A DNA stretch of 64,000 nucleotides from Holdemanella porci (lineage in GTDB: Bacteria > Bacillota_I > Bacilli_A > Erysipelotrichales > Erysipelotrichaceae). The position numbers were made by a program, and so were the translations under genes. Positions 17,131-26,388 of this stretch are shown piece by piece. Location: assembly GCF_019052655.1 (NCBI RefSeq), contig NZ_JAHQVB010000003.1:1-64000 (forward strand), in the 5' to 3' direction. The notes under the pieces are model-generated. The model ran no database searches. It saw only the letters and a list, made by a program, of their open reading frames with translations, and had not been told where the DNA came from. The stretch's first letter is position 1. Each line of letters begins with the position of its first letter.

Positions 17131-18528
17131 ATGGAGAAATTTATGAATTGGATGGAGAAAAACTTCATGCCAGTTGCAGCTAAAATCGGTTCTCAAAGAC
17201 ATTTAGTTGCAGTGCGTGATGGTTTTATCTCTATTATGCCAGTCACTATGGTTGGTAGTATTGCTGTATTGTTGAACGTATTCTTACGTGACTTGCCAAA
17301 TAGCTGGTGGGGACCAGGAAATGCATTTGTGCAAGCTACGACACCTTTGATTAGTGTCAATGGAAACGTTTATTTTGGTTCAATCGTTATTTTGGGTATT
17401 GCTTTTACATTCGCTTTAGGATATCACATCGCTAAATCTTACGATGTTAACCCTGTTGCTGGTGGTGTAATCGCGTTTGCTGCGGTTGTTACTTGTATGA
17501 ATCAAAGTGCTGTATTTGACTACACATTGGGTGGTGTAGATGCTGGTGCATTAGACACTTTGAAAGATCTTGGTTTAAATGTAGCTCTAAATGGTGAAAA
17601 CGTAGTATTATCAGGCGTTTCAAACTGGGGTTATTTAGGACAGGCTTATACAGGTTCTGGTGGTTTATTTACTTGCTTGATTGTTGGTCTATTATCTTCA
17701 ATGATTTATGTTAAATTAATGTTGAAAAAGATCACAATTAAATTGCCGGATACAGTACCTCCTGCAGTAAGTAACGCATTCGCTGCAATTATTCCAGGAT
17801 GTATTGCTATTTATACTTTCGGTATTGTTACACAAATTTGTATCGCAACAACTGGTTTATATCCAAATGACTTAATCGTTGAATGGATCCAAAAACCATT
17901 ATTAGGATTATCTCAAAACATATTCAGCGTTATGATCATGATGTTCTTGATCCAATTATTCTGGTTCTTCGGATTACACGGATCTAACGTTATGGCTCCA
18001 ATCACAGAAGGTGTTTTCACTCCTGCATTATTGGAAAACTTACGTGTTTGGAATGAAACAGGATCTACAGAAAAAATGCCTTATATCTTCACTCGTGGTT
18101 CTATCGATGCATATTGTCAAATGGGTGGATCTGGTATTACTTTAGGTCTATTGATCGCAATCTTTGTATTCTCTAAACGTGAAGACTCAAGAGCTGTTGC
18201 TAAATTGTCTGCTCCAATGGGTATCTTCAATATCAACGAACCGGTTACATTCGGTATGCCAATCGTATTGAACCCATTGTACATGATTCCATGGTTACTT
18301 GTACCACCAATTTGTGCAATGGTTGCTTACGGATTTACAGCTGCAGGAATTATTCCTCCATGCTTCGTTCAGGTTCCTTGGGTTATGCCAGTTGGTGTAT
18401 ATGCATTCTTAGCTACTGGTGGAAACTTCATGGCTGCATTAGTTGCATTATTGAACCTATTCATTTCTTTCTTGATTTGGACACCATTTGTATTGTTGGC
18501 AAATAGAGAACAAGAAAAAAATTCATAA
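17131..18528 (+). CDS. celB: PTS cellobiose-type EIIC permease
   Basis: The membrane permease (465 aa) of the lactose/cellobiose PTS family, with about ten hydrophobic segments. The N-terminus is amphipathic (MEKFMNWMEKNFMPVAAKIG), and the family motifs FWFFGLHGSN and FNINEPVTFGMP are present near residues 270 and 365. It works with CelA and CelC. Substrate is probably cellobiose or another beta-glucoside, judged from the two phospho-beta-glucosidases in the module. Confidence 0.93.
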   Translation: MEKFMNWMEKNFMPVAAKIGSQRHLVAVRDGFISIMPVTMVGSIAVLLNVFLRDLPNSWWGPGNAFVQATTPLISVNGNVYFGSIVILGIAFTFALGYHIAKSYDVNPVAGGVIAFAAVVTCMNQSAVFDYTLGGVDAGALDTLKDLGLNVALNGENVVLSGVSNWGYLGQAYTGSGGLFTCLIVGLLSSMIYVKLMLKKITIKLPDTVPPAVSNAFAAIIPGCIAIYTFGIVTQICIATTGLYPNDLIVEWIQKPLLGLSQNIFSVMIMMFLIQLFWFFGLHGSNVMAPITEGVFTPALLENLRVWNETGSTEKMPYIFTRGSIDAYCQMGGSGITLGLLIAIFVFSKREDSRAVAKLSAPMGIFNINEPVTFGMPIVLNPLYMIPWLLVPPICAMVAYGFTAAGIIPPCFVQVPWVMPVGVYAFLATGGNFMAALVALLNLFISFLIWTPFVLLANREQEKNS

Positions 18529-18603
18529 TAATTAATAAATAATTTCGGTAGGCAGGTGGGAATACACCTGCCTATCCTTCTATATGGACATGAGGAGGTT
18601 ACG

Positions 18604-18918
18604 ATGGAAGGTATTGAAATGACTTGCTTTCAGATCATTAGTTCTGTAGGAATGGCAAGAGGAAGTTATATTGAAGCTATCGATTTGGCAAATGAAGGAA
18701 AATTTGAAGAAGCTGAAGCTAAAATCAAAGAAGGAGAAGAATTCTTTGTTCAAGGTCATACAGCTCATGCTGAATTGATTCAAAAAGAGGCAAGCGGAAA
18801 TCGAGTGGAAGTAGTCTTATTGTTGTTGCATGCAGAAGATCAATTGATGAGCGCAGAAAACTTTAAAATCATTGCAGAAAAATTTATCGCATTAAATAAA
18901 AAATTAGATAATAAGTAA
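18604..18918 (+). CDS. celC: PTS cellobiose-type EIIA
   Basis: A 104-aa all-helical trimeric EIIA of the lactose/cellobiose family. The active histidine is in QGHTAHAELIQKEA, and the C-terminal LLLLHAEDQLMSA helix is typical. I chose the ATG at 18604 because GAGGAGG precedes it; earlier in-frame codons have no SD. Confidence 0.92.
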   Translation: MEGIEMTCFQIISSVGMARGSYIEAIDLANEGKFEEAEAKIKEGEEFFVQGHTAHAELIQKEASGNRVEVVLLLLHAEDQLMSAENFKIIAEKFIALNKKLDNK

Positions 18919-18935
18919 GAAACGGAGAAATATTT

Positions 18936-19118
18936 ATGAAAAAATGGGCCTCTTGGCAAGTGTTTTTTATCGGAATAGGCTTTCTATTTATCATGATGGC
19001 ACCACAGACGGATTCACCCTATGTATTTATCATTGGAGGATTGGTCATTGTTTTGCTTGGGGTCATTATCTTGAAAAAGGGGGCCCGTAAGGAAAGGAGA
19101 AAACAAGGAAAATGGTAA
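18936..19118 (+). CDS. small two-helix membrane protein
   Basis: A 60-aa protein with two hydrophobic segments (about residues 8-22 and 30-47) and a highly basic tail (KKGARKERRKQGK). Its GGAG SD, tight spacing to celC and a 7-nt overlap with the next start codon argue for a real, coupled gene. No family recognised; its place between EIIA and the glycosidase suggests a role tied to the transporter, which is speculation. Confidence 0.65.
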   Translation: MKKWASWQVFFIGIGFLFIMMAPQTDSPYVFIIGGLVIVLLGVIILKKGARKERRKQGKW

Positions 19119-20488
19119 AATTTCCAGAAAACTTTTATTTTGGTAGTGCTACGAGTTCTACACAGTCAGAAGGAGCTCACTCAATAGATGGAAAAGGGAA
19201 GGATATTTGGGATCTTTGGTATGAGGAAGAACCATTTAAATTTCATGATGAAATAGGCCCGGAAAACACTTCAACATTCTATAAAAACTATAAATCAGAT
19301 ATCCAGTTGTTAAAGAAAACAGGACATAATTCTTTCCGTACATCAATCAGCTGGTCACGTATGTTCCCAGAAGGATATGGCGAAGTTAATGAAAAAGCTG
19401 TAGCTTTCTATCGTGATGTATTTGAAGAAATGAGAAAAAACGATATTGAGCCATTCGTTAACTTATTCCATTTCGATATGCCAGTTGCGATGCAAGAAAT
19501 TGGTGGCTGGGAAAATCGTGAAGTAGTAAATCACTATGCAGCTTTCGCTAAAAAATGTTTTGAATTATTTGGAGACATCGTTAAGCGTTGGTTTACATTT
19601 AACGAGCCAATTGTACACGTAGAATGTGGATATCTACAACAATATCATTATCCATGTAAAGTAGACCCAAAAGCAGCTGTTCAGGTAGCTTATCATACAG
19701 CTTTGGCTTCTGCTTTAGCAATCAAAGAATACCATGCATTAAATCAGGGTGGAAAAATCGGTATCGTATTGAACCTTACACCAGCTTACCCAAGAAGTGA
19801 AAATCCGGCGGATGTTAAGGCGGCTCAAATCGCAGAATTATTTGCGAATAAGAGTTTCTTGGATCCATCGGTTAAGGGTGAATATGATCCAATGTTGATT
19901 GAAATCATCAAGAAACATGATTTGATGCCAACTTACACAGAAGAAGACAATGCTGTAATTAAAGAAAATACAGTGGATTTCTTAGGTGTTAACTATTATC
20001 AGCCAGTTCGTGTATGTGCACGTGCATCTTTACCAAATCCAGAAGCACCATTTATGCCATCTTATTATTATGATCCATATGTAATGCCTGGAAGAAAAAT
20101 GAATCCATATCGTGGATGGGAAATTTATCCAAGAGGCATCTATGATATTGCTATCAACATTAAAGAAAATTATGGTAATATTGAGTGGATGATAACAGAA
20201 AACGGAATGGGTGTAGAAAACGAAGAACGTTTCCGTGTAGATGGACAAATTCAAGATGATTATCGTATTGAATTCTATAAAGATCATTTAACTTGGCTAG
20301 CTAAAGGAATTGAAGCAGGAAGTAACTGTGTCGGATATCACGTTTGGACATTTATTGACTGCTGGAGCTGGTTGAATGCATATAAAAACCGTTATGGTTT
20401 AATTGAATTGGATTTAGAAACACAAGAAAGAAGAATCAAAAAGTCAGGATACTGGTTCAACGAACTAAATAAAAATCATGGCTTTTAA
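19112..20488 (+). CDS. GH1 6-phospho-beta-glucosidase
   Basis: A cytoplasmic GH1 retaining glycosidase (458 aa). The acid/base glutamate is in WFTFNEPIVH and the nucleophile in WMITENGMG. The N-terminal FYFGSATSSTQSEG box is standard. PTS context indicates phosphorylated beta-glucosides as substrate. With celF at 15 kb the module holds two unrelated enzymes (GH1 and GH4) for the same kind of bond, perhaps for different aglycones. The start overlaps the preceding small gene. Confidence 0.92.
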   Translation: MVKFPENFYFGSATSSTQSEGAHSIDGKGKDIWDLWYEEEPFKFHDEIGPENTSTFYKNYKSDIQLLKKTGHNSFRTSISWSRMFPEGYGEVNEKAVAFYRDVFEEMRKNDIEPFVNLFHFDMPVAMQEIGGWENREVVNHYAAFAKKCFELFGDIVKRWFTFNEPIVHVECGYLQQYHYPCKVDPKAAVQVAYHTALASALAIKEYHALNQGGKIGIVLNLTPAYPRSENPADVKAAQIAELFANKSFLDPSVKGEYDPMLIEIIKKHDLMPTYTEEDNAVIKENTVDFLGVNYYQPVRVCARASLPNPEAPFMPSYYYDPYVMPGRKMNPYRGWEIYPRGIYDIAINIKENYGNIEWMITENGMGVENEERFRVDGQIQDDYRIEFYKDHLTWLAKGIEAGSNCVGYHVWTFIDCWSWLNAYKNRYGLIELDLETQERRIKKSGYWFNELNKNHGF

Positions 20489-20511
20489 TAAAAAAGGAAG
20501 AGTGAATTAAC

Positions 20512-21006
20512 ATGGTTGAAGTGAACGAAAGACTTTATGTAAGTGCCGAAGATTTTTTTACGCAAATTGCAGAATCAATAGCTTATGACATCAAAGAGTC
20601 AACAGGAAAAAATATTCGTACTTCACAATTACACAAAGGATATTCCTATACTAAGACTTTAAAGAATAAAGTGGGTAGACAAGGAAATGTAAAAGTTACA
20701 ATTACAGAATTTGAGTATCCAAAAAGCTATGTTGCACAGTTTAAGTCTTCTACAGGAGTCAATATGATTTCGTATCAGATTGAAGTTTTAGATGAAGATT
20801 CTATTGGTGTATCTTATAAAGAATCTTTTGAAGGAGATACGAAGACGCATGATGCGAACTTTAAACTTGTTTCATTCTTCTATAATAGAAAAGCTAAAAA
20901 GCGCGCAAAGAACATGTTGCGTTCTTTAGAAAAATATATTAAGGCGAACGGAAATCAGATTGGAACTGAAAAACGTCCGCATCTGCAGGAAGATGGTGAA
21001 GCATAA
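20512..21006 (+). CDS. DUF3284 family protein
   Basis: A 164-aa cytoplasmic protein recognised as DUF3284, a family common beside lactose/cellobiose-family PTS genes and of unknown function. It begins EVNERLYVSAEDFF and has mixed alpha/beta composition with a basic C-terminal helix (YNRKAKKRAKNML). Its stop overlaps the next start by one base (TAATG), implying coupling. Start supported by a GGAAGAG SD. Confidence 0.8.
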   Translation: MVEVNERLYVSAEDFFTQIAESIAYDIKESTGKNIRTSQLHKGYSYTKTLKNKVGRQGNVKVTITEFEYPKSYVAQFKSSTGVNMISYQIEVLDEDSIGVSYKESFEGDTKTHDANFKLVSFFYNRKAKKRAKNMLRSLEKYIKANGNQIGTEKRPHLQEDGEA

Positions 21007-22094
21007 TGAAACGTTTAGGAGTATCGATTTATCCAGAACATTCGACACCAGAAAAGGATCGTGCGTATTTAAAATTAGCGAGTCAATATGGGTGTAAAAG
21101 AGTGTTTAGTTGTTTGTTAAGTGTAGACAAACCAAGAGAAGAAATTGTAGAAGAATTTAGGGGGTTGAATGATTATGCACATTCGTTGGGAATGGAAGTA
21201 ATATTCGATGTGGCGCCTTATGTCTTTGATCGATTGGATATCTCATATGATGATTTATCCTTTTTCCATGAGATTCATGCAGATGGGATTCGTTTAGACG
21301 AGGGGTTTGATTCATTAAAAGAGGCATTAATGTCTTATAATCCATATGGATTGAAAATTGAAATCAATGCTAGTTTTGGTAATCAATATATTGCCAATAT
21401 TATGAGTCATCATCCAAATCCAAATAACTTGATTACTTGTCATAATTTCTATCCTCAAAAGTATACGGGTCTAAGTTTTTCGCATTTTGAAAAATGTTGT
21501 AAAGATATTAAAAAGTATAATCTTCCAATTGCGGCATTTGTTTCTTCAAATGCACCTGGAAGTTATGGCCCTTGGCCTGTGAATGAAGGATTGTGTACAT
21601 TAGAAATGCATCGAGAACTGCCTATTGATGTGGCGGCAAGACATTTGTTTGCGACAGGACTAGTTGATGATGTAATCATAGCGAATTGTTATGCGAGTGA
21701 AGATGAGTTTAAAGAATTAAACAAAATCGATTCGGGAATACTTACTTTCAAAGTGGATCTTGAAAAGGAACTTACAGATGTTGAAAAAGCGATTCTATAT
21801 AAACATCAACACTTTGTTCGTGGTGACGTGAGTGAGTATATGGTACGCAGCACACAGCCTAGAGTTACATTCGCAAAGGAAAGTGTTCCTGTGGCGAACA
21901 CAAGAGATTTGAAACGAGGAGATGTAGTCATCGTTAATGATGAGTATTCACGATATAAAGGAGAACTTCATATAGTATTAAAAGATATGCCTAATGATGG
22001 AAGAAAGAATGTGGTTGGTCATTTGCCAGAACATGAAATGATGTTACTTGATTACTTGGAACCATGGAGAGCATTCTGCTTTATAGAGTCTTAA
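21006..22094 (+). CDS. MupG-like TIM-barrel protein (DUF871)
   Basis: A 362-aa member of the DUF871/MupG family. MupG of Staphylococcus is a 6-phospho-N-acetylmuramidase acting on PTS-imported MurNAc-GlcNAc. The N-terminal barrel begins LGVSIYPEHS, contains DGIRLDEGFD and CHNFYPQKYTGLS, and a C-terminal cyclophilin-like part (residues 240-362) follows. No murQ or murP is seen, so the true substrate may be another phospho-disaccharide handled by this cellobiose-type PTS. It overlaps the DUF3284 gene and sits 3 nt before the GntR gene. Confidence 0.8.
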   Translation: MKRLGVSIYPEHSTPEKDRAYLKLASQYGCKRVFSCLLSVDKPREEIVEEFRGLNDYAHSLGMEVIFDVAPYVFDRLDISYDDLSFFHEIHADGIRLDEGFDSLKEALMSYNPYGLKIEINASFGNQYIANIMSHHPNPNNLITCHNFYPQKYTGLSFSHFEKCCKDIKKYNLPIAAFVSSNAPGSYGPWPVNEGLCTLEMHRELPIDVAARHLFATGLVDDVIIANCYASEDEFKELNKIDSGILTFKVDLEKELTDVEKAILYKHQHFVRGDVSEYMVRSTQPRVTFAKESVPVANTRDLKRGDVVIVNDEYSRYKGELHIVLKDMPNDGRKNVVGHLPEHEMMLLDYLEPWRAFCFIES

Positions 22095-22097
22095 ATT

Positions 22098-22763
22098 GTG
22101 CCTAGATATTTAGAAATCAAACAAGAGATTTTAGAACAAATCAAGACGAAAGAAGTAAATACTTCCATTCCATCGGAAAGAGAATTATCGTTATTGTTTG
22201 ATGCTAGCCGCATGACAATCAGAAAGGCAATTGATGAATTAGTAGAAGAAGGAGTTCTTTATAGAGATAAAAATAAAGGAACGTTTATTGCGGATCATAC
22301 TTTCGTGAATCGAAATAGTTCGAAGGAAATTTTGTTAGAACAAGATGTAGATGACTTATCCTTGATTCATTTCAATGCGAAAGAGTATCCGGAAATGGCG
22401 ATTCGATTTAATAAACCAACACATACGTTGTTGTTGAGGGTTGTTTGTTTGAATAAAAAAGGTGGTCGCCCACGATGCATTGAAGAATTTTTCTTCCTGT
22501 ATAATCAGGTAGAGAATCCACATTTAACGAATATTCATGAATTATTGGATATTAAGAATGTGTTTGATGTTGGAAAAATGGTTCAAAGATTTTATCCGGA
22601 AATCATTCCAATCAAATATGCGAATTTATTGGGACTTTCCCTAAATATGCCTGTGATTATGGTGGAAACAACACTGTATGATCAAAGAGGAGAACTTATT
22701 ACGATCGTGAAAACATACTACAATCCGAAAGAATCACCAATTGAAATTGTTTCAAATATTTAG
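22098..22763 (+). CDS. GntR/HutC-family repressor
   Basis: A 221-aa regulator. The N-terminal winged HTH (SIPSERELSLLFDASRMTIRKA is its core, residues 24-45) is followed by a UTRA ligand-binding domain. It starts with GTG at 22098, three bases after the MupG stop, with little SD, so it probably relies on translational coupling. As the last gene of the operon it is the natural binder of the two TGGTCTATACCA operators at 16417 and 16757, with a phospho-sugar as likely inducer. Confidence 0.88.
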   Translation: MPRYLEIKQEILEQIKTKEVNTSIPSERELSLLFDASRMTIRKAIDELVEEGVLYRDKNKGTFIADHTFVNRNSSKEILLEQDVDDLSLIHFNAKEYPEMAIRFNKPTHTLLLRVVCLNKKGGRPRCIEEFFFLYNQVENPHLTNIHELLDIKNVFDVGKMVQRFYPEIIPIKYANLLGLSLNMPVIMVETTLYDQRGELITIVKTYYNPKESPIEIVSNI

Positions 22764-22790
22764 ATAGGGTTAATTTCCCTATTTTTTTTT
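22764..22790 (+). terminator. terminator of the cellobiose operon
   Basis: ATAGGG pairs with CCCTAT around a short loop, then T9. Confidence 0.88.
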
Positions 22791-22791
22791 G

Positions 22792-22820
22792 TTGCGTACT
22801 GTTTGAATTTTTAGTATAAT
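22792..22820 (+). promoter_or_regulatory. tRNA promoter
   Basis: TTGCGT, a 17-nt spacer and TATAAT, 10 nt upstream of tRNA-Leu. Confidence 0.75.
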
Positions 22821-22830
22821 ACACTCAGTC

Positions 22831-22916
22831 GCAGAGATGGTGAAATGGCAGACACGCTGTCTTCAGGCGGCAGTGCGAGAGATCGCGTGAGGGTTCAAAT
22901 CCCTTTCTCTGCACCA
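22831..22916 (+). tRNA. tRNA-Leu (CAG)
   Basis: A class II tRNA. Acceptor GCAGAGA pairs with TCTCTGC; the anticodon stem CTGTC/GGCAG encloses loop TTCAGGC, anticodon CAG. A long variable arm (TGCGAGAGATCGCG) and GGTTCAAAT T-loop are present, and CCA is encoded. Confidence 0.95.
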
Positions 22917-22926
22917 CATAAATCAT

Positions 22927-23002
<76 letters not shown>

Positions 23003-23014
23003 CTTAAACAATAT

Positions 23015-23037
23015 ACAGCCTTGATGGCTGTTTTTTA
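23015..23037 (+). terminator. terminator of the tRNA pair
   Basis: ACAGCC pairs with GGCTGT, followed by T6. Confidence 0.85.
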
Positions 23038-23097
23038 TTTTTCTTCTTGTTGTATAATGAATATAAAGAAATATGCATATCAAGGAGAAACAATAAT

Positions 23098-23817
23098 ATG
23101 AAAGAAGTATTTGAAGTGGGTCTTGATATCGTTAAAAAGATTCAAGAAACACAATTTGAAAAATTAGAACAAACTGGTCATTTAATGGCTCAAGCTTTTA
23201 TGGAAGGTCATAAGTTTTTCGTAAGTGGAAGTGGCCACTCTCATACAATGGCAGAAGAGATGTATGCTCGTGCAGGTGGTTTAGCTTTTGTGGTTCCCAT
23301 TTTGACAAGTGAACTTACGATGACGGAGCATCCGACAAAAAGTTCAAACATTGAAAGACTTAGTGGTTATGCCAAAATTTTAGTGGACTTATATGGAGTA
23401 TCATGTGGTGATGTCGTTTTGATTGCATCCAATTCTGGGCGTAATGCCTATCCAATCGAACTTGCACTTGAAGCTAAAAGTCGTGGTGCACATGTAGTTG
23501 CCATCACAAGTATGAAACATACAACTGCTCAATCTTCTCGTCATTCTTGTGGAAAGAATTTGTACCAAATTGCAGATATTGTCATTGATAATTGTGGAGA
23601 AATTGGAGATTGCGCTTTATCTATTGATGGTTTGGATGCCAAGCTTTGTCCAACATCAAGTATGGCCAATTCTTTCATTGCACAATGTATCAATGTGGCA
23701 TGTGCCGAATATTTGATCGAACACAACGTAGAAGTACCTGTTTTTTCTTCTTTAAACTGTGATGGTACGGAAGAAAGAAATGACAAATTATTTAAAAAGT
23801 ATACACGTATGTATTAG
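23098..23817 (+). CDS. SIS-domain phosphosugar-binding protein
   Basis: A 239-aa cytoplasmic SIS-fold protein. The sugar-phosphate loop SGSGHSHTMAEEMYARAGG lies near residue 40 and a second loop, IASNSGRNAYPIE, near 115. This pattern is that of UPF0309-like sugar isomerases and related phosphosugar-binding proteins; the reaction is not identifiable. The ATG at 23098 has AAGGAG upstream, and a TATAAT stands at 23052. It precedes an AI-2E-family gene with no functional link evident. Confidence 0.82.
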   Translation: MKEVFEVGLDIVKKIQETQFEKLEQTGHLMAQAFMEGHKFFVSGSGHSHTMAEEMYARAGGLAFVVPILTSELTMTEHPTKSSNIERLSGYAKILVDLYGVSCGDVVLIASNSGRNAYPIELALEAKSRGAHVVAITSMKHTTAQSSRHSCGKNLYQIADIVIDNCGEIGDCALSIDGLDAKLCPTSSMANSFIAQCINVACAEYLIEHNVEVPVFSSLNCDGTEERNDKLFKKYTRMY

Positions 23818-23838
23818 AATAAAGGGGGCGAGGTGCTT

Positions 23839-24945
23839 ATGAATAAAAGAAATTTATGGATATATATATTTGGAATCACAATCATCATTATTGGATTGAT
23901 TAAATTGGATACATTGATTTCTATGGTATCTATATTATGGAATGCATGTAGAGTTTTAGTGTTTGGAGCTATGATGGCTTTTGTGATTAACTTGGTTATG
24001 GCTAAGATTGAAAAGCGCTTAGGTTTTATGAAGAAGGGGAAGCGTGCAACAAGCCTGCTTCTTTCTTTGATTTTAATTTTTCTTTTTGTGTATTTCTTAA
24101 TTACACTCGTTGTTCCATCGTTAAGCGAAGCCATTGGAGTGATTGTGGCTGTATTGCCAAAATATTTTGAGAATACACAGAAATTTTTGGTGAATTTATT
24201 TGAGAACAATCCACAGCTTGCGGAATCTATTAATAACTTAGATATCAACTGGAAAAATTTGATTCAATCCGGTATTAATGTTCTTTCGACTGGTGTTACC
24301 AATGTTGTAGGTACGACATTTAATGTTGTGACAGTCATAGTGAATAGTGTATTTAATTTTGTGTTGATGTTTATTTTCGCAATCTATGTTTTATTAGAGA
24401 AAGAAAGATTCGTTCAGTTGTATCACCGTTTAACGAATCTATATCTAAGCAAAATTGTGAAACGTAGAATAGATAAGTGTTTGCAAATTATTAATCAGAC
24501 TTTTAGTGCTTTTATTGGTGGACAATGTATTGAGGCAACTATTCTAGGGACACTATGCACATTGGGTATGATTATACTACGTATGCCATATCCGGCTATG
24601 ATTGGAACATTAGTTGGAGTTATTAATATTATTCCGATGATTGGAGCTTATATTGGTGGGGCGATTGGTATGTTTATGGTATTTACTGTAAGTCCAATTA
24701 TGTCTCTTTGGTTCTTATTATATTTATGTATTCTTCAACAAATCGAAAGTAATGTGATCTATCCACATGTCGTTGGAAATTCAGTAGGATTACCAGGAAT
24801 CTATGTCATGATGACTGTTGTGATTTTTGGATCTTTAGCAGGTATTCCAGGTATGTTTCTAGGAATTCCTACAATGGCAAGTGTGTATAAAATTGGTGTT
24901 TTATATCTAAATCGAAAAGAACGTTTAAAAGAAATGAATGGATGA
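23839..24945 (+). CDS. AI-2E family transporter
   Basis: A 368-aa membrane protein of the AI-2E/YdgG exporter superfamily. It has clusters of hydrophobic segments at residues 5-55 and 60-85, a soluble middle part, and a C-terminal bundle with GTLVGVINIIPMIGAYIGG, the family hallmark. Members export varied small solutes or Na+; substrate unknown. The start could be ATG 23839 or GTG 23833, both behind GGGGGCGAGG. Confidence 0.88.
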   Translation: MNKRNLWIYIFGITIIIIGLIKLDTLISMVSILWNACRVLVFGAMMAFVINLVMAKIEKRLGFMKKGKRATSLLLSLILIFLFVYFLITLVVPSLSEAIGVIVAVLPKYFENTQKFLVNLFENNPQLAESINNLDINWKNLIQSGINVLSTGVTNVVGTTFNVVTVIVNSVFNFVLMFIFAIYVLLEKERFVQLYHRLTNLYLSKIVKRRIDKCLQIINQTFSAFIGGQCIEATILGTLCTLGMIILRMPYPAMIGTLVGVINIIPMIGAYIGGAIGMFMVFTVSPIMSLWFLLYLCILQQIESNVIYPHVVGNSVGLPGIYVMMTVVIFGSLAGIPGMFLGIPTMASVYKIGVLYLNRKERLKEMNG

Positions 24946-24965
24946 CGAAAAATCGTCCATTTTTT
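24938..24965 (+). terminator. terminator of the AI-2E gene
   Basis: ATGG..ACGA pairs with TCGTCCAT (bulged) and runs into T6; the stem overlaps the stop codon. TATAAT for purF follows at 24979. Confidence 0.65.
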
Positions 24966-25006
24966 CTTATATGCATGATATAATGTTGTGGCAAAGGAGA
25001 TCAGTT

Positions 25007-26386
25007 ATGTTTGATGAAATTCATGAAGAGTGTGGTGTGTTTGGTGCATATCGCGTAGATAATGCAGCAAGTATTACGTATTATGGTTTGCATTCCTTGC
25101 AACACAGGGGTCAGGAAGCGAGTGGTATTGCCGTTTCAGATGGCGAAAATATCACTTTACAGAAAGGAAAAGGCTTGACTGTAGATGTTTTTCAAAGAGA
25201 AAAATTAGACTCTATGGTCGGAAGATTAGCTGTTGGGCATGTTCGTTATAGTACAGCGGGCGGTCAGGAAAATGAAAACATTCAGCCAATTGTATCAAAG
25301 GGACATAATGGAAGTTTAGCTATCGTTCATAATGGACAGATTGTTAACGAGAAAGAGCTTCGTATTGAACTTGAAAATGAAGGGGCTATTTTCCAGGGAA
25401 CAAGTGATAGTGAAATTATTCTTCACTTGATTCAGAAACAAAAAGGTACTTTAAAAGAACGTGTCATGAAGACTGCAAATCGTATTGAGGGTGCATTCTC
25501 TTTCTTAGTTATGAATGAGGATACTATTTATGCGGTTCGTGATCGTCATGGTTTAAGACCTTTAAGTTATGCTAAAAGTAAAGATGGCTACGTAATTAGT
25601 AGTGAAACATGTGCTTTTGAAGTTATGGGAATTTATGAAAGTGTGGATTTAAAACCAGGAGAAATCGTAGAGTTCCATAAGGGTATTGTGAAACATGAAT
25701 TTTATTCAACAAATACAGATAACCATATGTGTGCAATGGAGTACATTTATTTCGCAAGACCAGATAGTGTAGTGGAAGGTATCAATGTACATGCGTTCCG
25801 TAAGGCTACAGGATCTATTCTTGCCAGAGAAGATAAAGATTTACATGCGGATATCGTTATTGGTGTTCCAGACTCATCTTTATCAGCAGCCATTGGTTAT
25901 GCAGAAGAGGCGGGTATTCCATTTGAAACTGGATTGATTAAAAACCGTTATGTAGGACGTACATTTATTCAACCTACACAGGCGATGCGTGATCGTAGCG
26001 TTCGATTAAAATTAAGTCCTGTATCTAGCGTGGTTAAAGGAAAATCAATTGTTATGATTGATGATTCGATTGTACGTGGTACGACTTCAAGAAGAATTGT
26101 ACAATTATTGAAGGATGCAGGAGCTACCCAAGTGCATGTTCGTATCGCTAGTCCAGTCATCACGAGTCCATGTTTCTATGGTGTAGACACTTCTACAAAG
26201 GATCAATTGATTGGTGCTCAGATGAGTGTAGAAGAAATTCGTGACTACATTCATGCGGATACATTACGTTTTATGACCGAAGAAGAAATGAAGGAAGCTA
26301 CGCATGGCGTTGGTTTATGCTTGGCATGTTTTAATGGAGAATATTGTACAAAATTGTTCTCATATCAAGAAGAATTGGATAAATAA
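25007..26386 (+). CDS. purF: amidophosphoribosyltransferase
   Basis: The first committed enzyme of purine synthesis, making phosphoribosylamine from PRPP and glutamine. The 459-aa protein starts MFDEIHEECGVFG, so the catalytic cysteine (Cys9) is exposed after cleavage of a short propeptide, as in Bacillus PurF. The glutaminase motifs SLQHRGQE and GHVRYSTAG and the PRPP loop VMIDDSIVRGTTS are present, and cysteines near the end (GLCLACF) suggest an Fe-S cluster site. The ATG at 25007 has AAAGGAG upstream. Not next to purD. Confidence 0.96.
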   Translation: MFDEIHEECGVFGAYRVDNAASITYYGLHSLQHRGQEASGIAVSDGENITLQKGKGLTVDVFQREKLDSMVGRLAVGHVRYSTAGGQENENIQPIVSKGHNGSLAIVHNGQIVNEKELRIELENEGAIFQGTSDSEIILHLIQKQKGTLKERVMKTANRIEGAFSFLVMNEDTIYAVRDRHGLRPLSYAKSKDGYVISSETCAFEVMGIYESVDLKPGEIVEFHKGIVKHEFYSTNTDNHMCAMEYIYFARPDSVVEGINVHAFRKATGSILAREDKDLHADIVIGVPDSSLSAAIGYAEEAGIPFETGLIKNRYVGRTFIQPTQAMRDRSVRLKLSPVSSVVKGKSIVMIDDSIVRGTTSRRIVQLLKDAGATQVHVRIASPVITSPCFYGVDTSTKDQLIGAQMSVEEIRDYIHADTLRFMTEEEMKEATHGVGLCLACFNGEYCTKLFSYQEELDK

Positions 26387-26388
26387 TT

